From NCBI GenBank assembly GCA_035541995.1, contig DATKMG010000495.1:1-6891 (forward strand): a stretch of 6,891 bases of DNA, read 5' to 3'. The notes beneath the pieces are model-generated. The model was not told where the DNA came from, ran no database searches, and saw only the letters and a program-made list of their open reading frames with translations. The first letter of the stretch is position 1, and each line of letters opens with the position of its first letter. Both the position numbers and the translations under genes were made by a program. Positions 1-5,369 of the stretch are shown here, piece after piece. This DNA is from DATKMG01 sp035541995 (GTDB lineage Bacteria > Acidobacteriota > Terriglobia > Versatilivoradales > Versatilivoraceae).

Positions 1-1808
1 TTGAGCCTCTCAAGCCCCTCACTGATGAGGAACGCAAGACGATCGTGGAACATATTACGGAGCCGGAGGTGGTCAGTGAGATTCTTCATCCTGAGAATTT
101 CGAGTTCCACGGGTTCTCAGTGGTTCGTGCGGTGGATGTGACGCAATCCGAACTGCTCTCGGATCTCCAGTGGGAACTGGTGGGAGGGGGCTCCATGTTC
201 GCGGGCGACCGGTTCCTAAGGCTGCAACATTTTCTGGAGGTTATTTTCCAGCGCTCCGACCTGTGCATTGGCCTGGCAGCTGTCCAGGATGACGAACTCC
301 TAATGCTCAGTACCGGTTGCGGCGGAGAGTGCAACTGCATTTATTGCGATTCCTTGCACGTCCCCACCGTTCAATTCAAGGGTTCATTGTTCCAAAAGGC
401 TGTGGACAGTTCCCGCATCCTGCGGGTAAGCGACCTGTCGAAGGTCCCTGACCGAAGCCCGATGGACGAACAGCTACTCCGAGAAGGGATACGATCCCTT
501 TTGATTGCACCTCTTATTTACCAGGGAGAGCTTCTTGGCGTCCTGAACGTGGGTTCCCCGCGTCCCTCTGATTTGGGGCCAACTCAGGAAATTCTCGCGA
601 GCGGAGTCTTACCTTCCTTTGCGCTAGCGTTGAAGAGAGGGCTTAATGAGCTGAACAGCCAGGTGGACACCATTATCAAGCAAAAGTGTACCGCAGTGCA
701 TCCGGCAGTTGAATGGCGTTTTCGTAAGGCCGCGCTCAGCCATCTGGACAGGACTTCCAAGGGAGAATCCTCTGACATGGAGCCCATTGTTTTCAGAGAT
801 GTATACCCTCTGTTTGCCGCATCGGACATCAGGGGATCGTCAGAGGCCCGGAATCGAGCCATCCAAGCTGATTTGATGGAGCATCTCCATTTGGCGATCA
901 ATGTGCTCCGTGAAGCCGAAGCGGTGCGATCGCTGCCCATCTTCAGCGAGTTGAGCCATAGAATAGATTCCTATCGGGAATTGATCGAAGGCGGGTTGGC
1001 CAGAGGTGACGAAACGGCACTGATAAACTTTCTGCGAAATGAATTCGAGCAGGTCTTCCCGCTGCTTCGCGGGTTCGGACCGGCAGTCACTGACGCTATG
1101 CAGCATTACAGCGAGGCTATTGATCCGGCTATGGGCACAGTATATCGGGACCGTCGAGACTTTGAGCAGAGCATGGCTGACTTCAATCGCAACGTTTCAT
1201 TGTATCTAGACCGAGAGGAGGCGGAAGCACAAGCCATGTTTCCTCACTACTTCAACAAGCATCAGACTGATGGAGTTGAGTACCTCATCTATGTGGGCGC
1301 TTCCATGGTGGAAAATGTCGAGTTCAGCCGATTGCATGTGACGAACCTCAGGCTCTGGCAGCTCATGGTGGCCTGCGGGATGGCGTGGCATTGCAATACC
1401 TTTAATAAGAACTTGAAAGTACCTTTGGAAGCCACCCATCTGATCCTGGTTAACGACTCACCGCTTTCAATCAGGTTTCGCTTTGACGAGAAGCGATTTG
1501 ATGTTGATGGAGCATACGATATTGCCCATGAAATTGTCCGTTCGCGTGTCGACAAGGCCATGATCAAGGGCACGAATGAGCGACTCACTCAGCCGGATCG
1601 GATTGCCGTCGTTTATTCCAGGCCCGATGAGGCCGAAGAGATGCATCAGCACATCAAATTCATGCAACGTCAAGGCCTCCTGAGCGACGACCTTGAATGG
1701 CTCGAATTGGACGATCTGCAGGGAGTTCAGGGCCTGAAGGCGCTCCGGATCAGTGTGAATCTTGGATCCCCGACACTTGCTGAACGTGCCGGCCGGGTGA
1801 CGGCCTAA
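1..1808 (+). CDS. GAF-domain protein with long conserved C-terminal region (5' end cut by window edge)
   Basis: A likely cytoplasmic sensor or signalling protein; its ligand and output are unknown. The frame is open from base 3 to the TAA at 1806-1808. A GTG at 45 would give 587 aa, but 14 plausible residues precede it (ending in TDEERKTI), so the true start is probably upstream of the window. Numbering from the GTG, residues about 60-200 have a GAF-like pattern: a helix, a strand with CIGLAAV, then LLIAPLIYQGELLGVLNVGS at 152-171. Residues 92-101 hold four cysteines (C-x3-C-x-C-x2-C), unusual for a GAF domain. From about 220 on there is a long mainly helical part with DVYPLFAASDIRGSS (252-266) and EAQAMFPHYF (394-403). 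From memory this resembles long GAF proteins common in Bacteroidetes. No histidine kinase, GGDEF, HD or helix-turn-helix output motif is visible. GAF confidence is good; function is unknown. Confidence 0.85.
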   Translation, partial: EPLKPLTDEERKTIVEHITEPEVVSEILHPENFEFHGFSVVRAVDVTQSELLSDLQWELVGGGSMFAGDRFLRLQHFLEVIFQRSDLCIGLAAVQDDELLMLSTGCGGECNCIYCDSLHVPTVQFKGSLFQKAVDSSRILRVSDLSKVPDRSPMDEQLLREGIRSLLIAPLIYQGELLGVLNVGSPRPSDLGPTQEILASGVLPSFALALKRGLNELNSQVDTIIKQKCTAVHPAVEWRFRKAALSHLDRTSKGESSDMEPIVFRDVYPLFAASDIRGSSEARNRAIQADLMEHLHLAINVLREAEAVRSLPIFSELSHRIDSYRELIEGGLARGDETALINFLRNEFEQVFPLLRGFGPAVTDAMQHYSEAIDPAMGTVYRDRRDFEQSMADFNRNVSLYLDREEAEAQAMFPHYFNKHQTDGVEYLIYVGASMVENVEFSRLHVTNLRLWQLMVACGMAWHCNTFNKNLKVPLEATHLILVNDSPLSIRFRFDEKRFDVDGAYDIAHEIVRSRVDKAMIKGTNERLTQPDRIAVVYSRPDEAEEMHQHIKFMQRQGLLSDDLEWLELDDLQGVQGLKALRISVNLGSPTLAERAGRVTA

Positions 1809-1944
1809 GAATGGGTGGGAAGCGAATCCCGGGTTTCCGACCCTTGCCGCTACGCAACGGCGGGCTGAAGTGAAGGGTTGGCCCTATTGCAGGCCCTCTC
1901 CCGATCTATTCTATTCTTTATCTTTCCACCGCTTCGCACCCCAC

Positions 1945-2127
1945 TCACCGGCCACTGCCCGATCGATCCTTGATATATTTTCTGTATGCCCCCAGCAGCG
2001 CATAGGCGTATTCTCTTCGTACACGTTCAGATCCTGGTATGTAGTTCTTTCTTTCTTCCAGCCGTTTCATGATCTCTTCCGCGGTCTCATCGGTAGGCTT
2101 CATGTCTTCAGCGTAGAGTTCGGCCAT
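1945..2127 (-). CDS. Small conserved-looking hypothetical protein, possibly with a disrupted 5' end
   Basis: ATG at 2127 gives 60 residues ending in TGA at 1945. The product is charged and helical, with TAEEIMKRLEERKNYIP followed by VRREYAYALLGAYRKYI. This looks like a real protein rather than a chance frame, and I have a vague memory of small uncharacterised deltaproteobacterial proteins of this style, but I cannot name a family. The same frame stays open upstream to a TGA at 2212-2214 and encodes RRILTFPDDTQVGLNGLDDV directly before the ATG, which also looks protein-like. That stretch has no ATG, GTG or TTG, and the ATG at 2127 has no clear ribosome binding site. Either the gene starts at 2127 or its original start was lost by a frameshift near 2207-2209. 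It stands alone, converging on the GAF gene, which ends 136 bp away. The overlapping plus-strand frame at 1870-2268 looks like noise. Confidence 0.55.
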   Translation of the reverse strand: MAELYAEDMKPTDETAEEIMKRLEERKNYIPGSERVRREYAYALLGAYRKYIKDRSGSGR

Positions 2128-2227
2128 GACATCGTCCAGGCCGTTAAGGCCGACCTGCGTGTCATCCGGGAATGTCAGTATGCGCCGGCCAACTGCCGGT
2201 GGTGTAGGGACTCATCCCTCTTTTCAT
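2128..2227 (-). pseudogene. Possible lost 5' end of the small gene (frameshift candidate)
   Basis: Reading the minus strand, ATG at 2227 (ATG AAA AGA GGG ATG AGT CCC) is preceded by an AAGAAAG purine stretch that could bind ribosomes. Its frame stops after about 21 codons. Removing one C from the CCC run at 2207-2209 would fuse MKRGMS to PTPPAVGRRILTFPDDTQ and continue into the 60-residue protein, giving about 94 residues. This is inference from frame content alone. A sequencing error in the run would give the same picture. Confidence 0.35.
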
Positions 2228-2455
2228 CCGCTTTCTTGATGCAGCGGTGTGGATTGGTTACTTGGTAACATGTTCACTGAATCATTCGGTATATCTACTT
2301 GTTTCCGTGACATAATGAAGCTCCTGCGCTACCGGAGAAAGAAAGCATGATACATTATCCCCATTTTCGGGTAAGGCTTCCATCTTCTGTCTTACAGGCA
2401 AAGGCCTGCAAGTGTACCGTAAGCAAGACCATGTTGACCATCCGGACCCGTCTCG

Positions 2456-2487
2456 AGTTTATGTACCACTTGCCAAGTTAGAGGTAT
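2456..2487 (-). repeat. Short dispersed repeat, copy 1 (inverted)
   Basis: On the minus strand this copy reads AGTGGTACATAAACT at its outer end (2470-2456). It matches copy 3 at 3712-3726 in 14 of 15 bases, in the opposite orientation. It also matches copy 2 in about 25 of 32 bases. Confidence 0.6.
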
Positions 2488-2493
2488 ACTACG

Positions 2494-2515
2494 TTTTTCT
2501 CCTTGAAGAGAAAAA
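2494..2515. repeat. AT-rich inverted repeat (8-bp stem, 6-nt loop)
   Basis: TTTTTCTC at 2494-2501 pairs perfectly with GAGAAAAA at 2508-2515 around the loop CTTGAA. The T tract is inside the stem and no T run follows on either strand, so it does not look like an intrinsic terminator. It lies inside the 208-bp inverted-repeat element. Confidence 0.5.
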
Positions 2516-2631
2516 GGGTCTCCTGGAACGTTGTCAGTGACGTCAATCACCGTTTGTGTGAAGAAGTGTAATGGGACTGCAAGCCGTTGGTGACCCGAGA
2601 GATGCTAAGTTTAGCCGCATAAGTCTGGACC

Positions 2632-2675
2632 ATAGCTCTAACCTAATAAGTGGTACACAATCTGGGGGCAGGCCA
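2632..2675 (+). repeat. Short dispersed repeat, copy 2
   Basis: AGTGGTACACAA followed by TCTGGGGGCAGGCCATC (from 2649) matches copy 3 (from 3712) in about 24 of 29 bases in direct orientation, 1,063 bp apart. Its upstream half, from 2632, pairs with copy 1 as an inverted repeat. Confidence 0.6.
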
Positions 2676-2732
2676 TCGGCGGATTTATGTCTAAGTTGAC
2701 ATAAGACGCGGAAGCATGTTACCTTAACCGAA

Positions 2733-2764
2733 ACTCAGCAGGAGGACAGGGTCTCCTGCTGAGT
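2733..2764. repeat. Strong hairpin: 12-bp perfect stem, 8-nt loop
   Basis: ACTCAGCAGGAG at 2733-2744 is perfectly complementary to CTCCTGCTGAGT at 2753-2764. The loop is GACAGGGT. Neither strand has a proper T run after the stem (plus strand TCATTTAGTT, minus strand TTCGGTT). It is therefore a weak candidate for an intrinsic terminator and could equally be a leader RNA structure or a protein-binding site. It lies about 55 bp upstream of the TTG at 2820, the earliest possible start of the 221-aa gene. Confidence 0.6.
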
Positions 2765-2819
2765 CATTTAGTTACTCTTGGAGGAATGTCCCTCAGCTTA
2801 TGAAGATTGAAGCGGGATT

Positions 2820-3485
2820 TTGTGGCGAACATGGATTGCGGCTTTGTCACGACAACCTTTCTTCCCTGTGGGTACGGCCGTAGTCAACCTGGGCAAAGAA
2901 AAAGGAGAGGGTTTTTCGGACAGACGGCCAGGACACTTCGCTGCAATCAGAAGCCTGCAGAAGGCATTGATCGTGAAGGCTGAACGAGAATTGAGCGCAG
3001 AGGAAACAGCGACGATAATCGAACTCGACAATTGTCGAAAATGCGGATCTTCAAGCAGAGCATGCACTGGACGCGTCACCGTCATGATCGAAATCGCGGG
3101 CGATGATGCCGTTGGCGAGGACATAAGGAGCTGCCTGGCAAGACACTTGGAAGATTCCGGCTACGTTACCGTATCGGATGATAATCCAGATTGGGTGTTT
3201 TCAATTATTGGTTTCCAAGATAGAAACCTCGTTGAACTGTCTGTGGTCCTGCGGCGATTCTTTCGCTCGACGGCCCCGGGCACGGAGATGGCAATTAGCG
3301 ATCCGTCGGGCCAAGCATTCCGGCGAAAAGGCGGCTGGATTTACGAATCGCTGCGGTACCATGGTCTGCATGGCGTGCCGAAACCGGATTTAGGAGACTT
3401 CCTGAAGGGTCTTGCCGACGTGTTCATGTGTCAGCACCTCAATCTGCCGCAGGATAGGAAGAAACAGCCTCAATATAATCGATAA
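2820..3485 (+). CDS. Uncharacterised 221-aa protein with a CxxC motif; start uncertain
   Basis: I cannot name this family. From TTG at 2820 the frame encodes 221 residues and ends at TAA (3483-3485). Residues about 84-205 look like one compact alpha/beta domain: strand GRVTVMIEIAGDD, helix EDIRSCLARHLED, strand VTVSDDNPDWVFSIIGFQD, strand NLVELSVVLRRFF, then GGWIYESLRYHGLHGVP and a final helix. The first 80 residues are different in character, low in structure, and carry C72-R-K-C75 plus C82. There is no convincing signal peptide or membrane segment. TTG 2820 has only a weak GCGGG site. GTG at 2973 has AGAAGG eight bases upstream and would give 170 residues, so it is the better supported start by ribosome binding site. 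ATG at 3084 (133 residues) lacks a site. The gene stands alone, lies between repeat copies 2 and 3, and converges on the glycosyltransferase. Confidence 0.6.
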   Translation: MWRTWIAALSRQPFFPVGTAVVNLGKEKGEGFSDRRPGHFAAIRSLQKALIVKAERELSAEETATIIELDNCRKCGSSSRACTGRVTVMIEIAGDDAVGEDIRSCLARHLEDSGYVTVSDDNPDWVFSIIGFQDRNLVELSVVLRRFFRSTAPGTEMAISDPSGQAFRRKGGWIYESLRYHGLHGVPKPDLGDFLKGLADVFMCQHLNLPQDRKKQPQYNR

Positions 3486-3670
3486 AGTCGCTCGCTTAAC
3501 GTTCAGTGTGTTCAATCTTTCCAATTTGGGCTGGAATCCCCGTCTCCGTAACCGTAGCGGATAATCCGTTTTCCGTCCCTTTTTCATTTACAACTTGATG
3601 GAAACACTCTCAAGATCTGGTCCAGATTATAGATTACAATAGGGTGGGACTTGGGCCAAAACTGTCGGCG

Positions 3671-3690
3671 CCTCTCGCGGCCGCAAGAGG
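3671..3690. repeat. 20-bp imperfect palindrome centred on GCGGCCGC
   Basis: CCTCTCGCGG and CCGCAAGAGG are reverse complements at 9 of 10 positions with no loop. It sits 21 bp from repeat copy 3. It may be a protein-binding site or an element end; no function is assigned. Confidence 0.4.
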
Positions 3691-3711
3691 GTCTACACGT
3701 CCAGCTTAACT

Positions 3712-3740
3712 AGTGGTACACAAACTGGCGGTAGACCAGC
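3712..3740 (+). repeat. Short dispersed repeat, copy 3
   Basis: AGTGGTACACAAACT at 3712-3726 matches inverted copy 1 in 14 of 15 bases. With its downstream extension it matches copy 2 in about 24 of 29 bases. Copies 1 and 3 together bracket about 1.27 kb that includes the 221-aa gene. Confidence 0.6.
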
Positions 3741-3788
3741 CTGTAATTGCCGTATAATTTCCGCTCACTTTTGACTCTTAATTATCCA

Positions 3789-5021
3789 TCAAAACTCCAA
3801 AGGGAGTTCCACGGGTTTCCCTGTAGAGCGAGATTCTCTGGCCAGTTCATAAGCTTGTTTGTATTGCCCGGCCACTACTTCCCAAGACACCACTTCTTCC
3901 AGGTACTTCTTCAGATTCTCTCCTAGTTGCATTCGAAGCCCTTCATCGCACGCCAATTCGATTACCTTCTCGCGCAGCATGGCCTTGGTCGTGAAAAGGA
4001 ACCCCCCTTTGCTCTCGAGAGTCTGGGCGGTCAAGCCCTCCATCGGAGCCGTGGTTATGAAAGGTTTGTTGAGCGCAATAATGCGAGCCAGCGTACCAGA
4101 TTGGGTCTCATCCACCGAGGGCAATACAATGAAGTCGCAAATGGCCATCACCTTATAATAAATGTCACCTCGGGGGATGAACTCGAAGTAATGAGCCAGA
4201 CCTTTGCCCTCAAGAAGTTCAACCTGTTTACGGTATGACTCGTACTCCTTCAGATCATGCGGATCTCGCATGGTCCCCGCTGCCAGGAGGTCCCATTCCT
4301 GCCCGGACCGAGCGCAAATCTCACTGTGGATGTCTTCCCACATGGAGGTCAGGATGTCCCAGCGCTTGTTGGATTGTATCCAGCCTACTAAGCCGACTAT
4401 GTGCTGACCAATGTAAGGAGACTCATCCAGGCCGATCTCGCGTCGCAAGCTGGGTATCGCATCAGTTCCCCAGCGACGGTCCGGCCTGGAGCCGTGGGGG
4501 ACTACCATGATGTTCCGAGGTGTATTCCATCCCCTTCCCACAAAGTTCCAGTCAAGTCTCCATTTCTGGTAATGGCACTTGAACAGCACCACACTTGCGC
4601 GCTGACATACCTGGTAGGCGAAATTTGCTTCAAAATCAGTGAGCCGGCCATGAATCGTATGCGGTTCCACGACGGTGGCATAATCGTCAATTGCGTCGAG
4701 CAAACTTATAAACCCCTCATTCCCATCACCCCTTCCTCTAGGGTCAACGTATTCATAGAGTCCATACTCATGCTCTAAGTGTACGGCATAGGGATTCAGC
4801 TCTTTGATCTTTTCAGCAACCGGCTTCCACCAGTCGTGTCTGGACATGTCGATAATGGGAAAGACACCTTCTCCCCTGCCGTCGGTATGACTTATTACAA
4901 GAACCTCGCGGTCAGGATTTGCCTTCTGGATGAATTCTCTTGCTTCTTCAGTAAAGGTGCCTATTCCACATAGCCTTGGAGGGTAGCTGGAAATCATTAC
5001 GATAGGTGACGAACTTGTCAT
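3789..5021 (-). CDS. GT4-type (GT-B fold) glycosyltransferase
   Basis: A probable cytoplasmic sugar transferase using a nucleotide-activated donor; neither donor nor acceptor can be read from the sequence. It has 410 residues, a normal length for this fold. The N-terminal half starts with a strand and acceptor-side loop, SSYPPRLCGIGTFTEEAREF at 11-30, then LEHEYGLYEY (82-91) and VVEPHTIHGRL (117-127). VVPHG at 173-177 marks the linker. The C-terminal half has GLVGWIQSNKRWDIL (210-224), the equivalent of the usual G-x-K-G segment, and PSVDETQSGTLARIIALNKP (301-320) at the donor site. The second glutamate of the usual E-x7-E motif is not at the expected place (the first, E305, is followed at that spacing by R313). 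I believe this SYPPR-CGI-TFT subgroup normally looks so, but that is from memory. ATG at 5021 has a good GGGGGA site about six bases upstream. The MFS gene lies upstream on the same strand. Confidence 0.9.
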   Translation of the reverse strand: MTSSSPIVMISSYPPRLCGIGTFTEEAREFIQKANPDREVLVISHTDGRGEGVFPIIDMSRHDWWKPVAEKIKELNPYAVHLEHEYGLYEYVDPRGRGDGNEGFISLLDAIDDYATVVEPHTIHGRLTDFEANFAYQVCQRASVVLFKCHYQKWRLDWNFVGRGWNTPRNIMVVPHGSRPDRRWGTDAIPSLRREIGLDESPYIGQHIVGLVGWIQSNKRWDILTSMWEDIHSEICARSGQEWDLLAAGTMRDPHDLKEYESYRKQVELLEGKGLAHYFEFIPRGDIYYKVMAICDFIVLPSVDETQSGTLARIIALNKPFITTAPMEGLTAQTLESKGGFLFTTKAMLREKVIELACDEGLRMQLGENLKKYLEEVVSWEVVAGQYKQAYELARESRSTGKPVELPLEF

Positions 5022-5023
5022 TG

Positions 5024-5037
5024 CGGTCCCCCTTTTG
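5024..5037 (-). promoter_or_regulatory. Ribosome binding site of the glycosyltransferase
   Basis: Minus strand AAAAGGGGGACC lies just before the ATG at 5021. The purine-rich GGGGGA core at suitable spacing supports that start. Confidence 0.6.
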
Positions 5038-5055
5038 CGACTTTAACCATCTCAA

Positions 5056-5081
5056 ATTAGATAATGCTCAGCCGACGTCAA
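5056..5081 (-). promoter_or_regulatory. Possible sigma-70-like promoter for the glycosyltransferase
   Basis: On the minus strand TTGACG (5081-5076) resembles a -35 box (5 of 6) and TCTAAT (5061-5056) a -10 box (5 of 6). The spacing is only 14 bp, shorter than the usual 16-18, which lowers confidence. The site ends 34 bp before the start codon. Confidence 0.3.
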
Positions 5082-5369
5082 GAGGAAAATCCGGTCAGTC
5101 ATTCCTCAACCGAAGTCGCATAGAAACCGGCGCCAGTCGGACGGGACTTTTAGACAAACGCCATTTGATCCGAGAGGTCGCTGGACAGGCTGAGAAGAGA
5201 GGCTTGAAAGCCACGTGGCACTCGGGCCGCATGTCACGAAGGCTGAACGACCGTGCTTCCTGGCGCAGGCGACGCCGATACCGGTGTATTCATAATCTAC
5301 AGTAATCATTGCCATCCAGTTTGTGCTCGGGATCCAAGTCTCTTCTTCGTGTCAGTGGCAGCGAATCTA

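Larger units (their letters stand above)
2456..2663. mobile_element. MITE-like element: 208 bp with 32-bp imperfect terminal inverted repeats
   Basis: The left arm at 2456-2487 (beginning AGTTTATGTACCACTT) matches the reverse complement of the right arm at 2632-2663 (AGATTGTGTACCACTT) at about 25 of 32 positions. The core TGTACCACTT is identical in both arms. The interior carries no coding sequence and contains an AT-rich hairpin at 2494-2515. A third copy of the core lies at 3712-3726. A short non-coding segment with inverted ends and dispersed copies is typical of MITEs or decayed insertion sequences. Repeated TGGTACAC-type motifs are also known from the ends of some IS21-family elements. 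No transposase is present and I could not define a target-site duplication, so the element class is inference. Confidence 0.45.
2128..2819. other. Long stretch with no complete convincing gene
   Basis: Apart from the lost 5' end of the small gene, about 590 bp here carry no convincing coding sequence. The contents are a short inverted repeat GTTAC-TTG-GTAAC at 2257-2269, a 208-bp inverted-repeat element at 2456-2663, a TGACGTCA palindrome at 2538-2545, a TTGACA hexamer at 2696-2701 and a strong hairpin at 2733-2764. The 11-mer AGGGTCTCCTG occurs twice, at 2515-2525 and 2748-2758. I see no tRNA cloverleaf and no recognisable riboswitch. Confidence 0.6.
3486..3788. other. Non-coding gap between convergent genes
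   Basis: This 303-bp stretch separates the ends of the 221-aa gene and the glycosyltransferase. A minus-strand frame at 3390-3587 overlaps the 221-aa gene, is arginine-rich and looks like chance. The gap contains a near-perfect 20-bp palindrome at 3671-3690 and the third copy of the dispersed repeat at 3712. I see no clear intrinsic terminator for either gene. Confidence 0.55.
5022..5369. other. Intergenic region upstream of the glycosyltransferase
   Basis: About 350 bp separate the MFS stop from the glycosyltransferase start. Frames here (for example minus 5106-5315 and plus 5253-5489) lack recognisable protein character or ribosome binding sites. The gap is large enough for the glycosyltransferase to have its own promoter. 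I see no clear terminator hairpin after the MFS gene. Confidence 0.55.

Noticed and set aside
1809..1930. Terminator after the GAF gene
   Set aside because: Only short stems such as AGGG-TTGG-CCCT are present, with no T run directly after them.
1870..2268. Plus-strand frame of 132 codons
   Set aside because: It lies opposite the more protein-like minus-strand gene, is full of Phe, Ser and Arg in a shadow-like pattern, and has no ribosome binding site.
2347..2481. Plus-strand ATG frame of 44 codons with GGAG nine bases upstream
   Set aside because: The product has no recognisable character and its last codons are just the repeat arm at 2456-2481, so it is probably chance.
2696..2724. TTGACA hexamer as a promoter -35 box for the 221-aa gene
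   Set aside because: No acceptable -10 box lies 16-18 bp downstream; the best hexamers match only two or three of six bases.
2786..2880. ATG codons at 2786 and 2800 after a GGAGG at 2780
   Set aside because: The first frame stops after five codons with the site too close. The second stops after 27 codons and leads into no known protein.
2798..3124. Minus-strand frame of 108 codons
   Set aside because: It overlaps the 221-aa gene antisense and looks like its shadow.
3390..3587. Minus-strand frame of 65 codons starting MKKGRK
   Set aside because: It is very basic and low in structure, and half of it is antisense to the end of the 221-aa gene.
5106..5315. Minus-strand frame of 69 codons between the MFS and glycosyltransferase genes
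   Set aside because: It has no clear ribosome binding site or domain and its composition is not protein-like.
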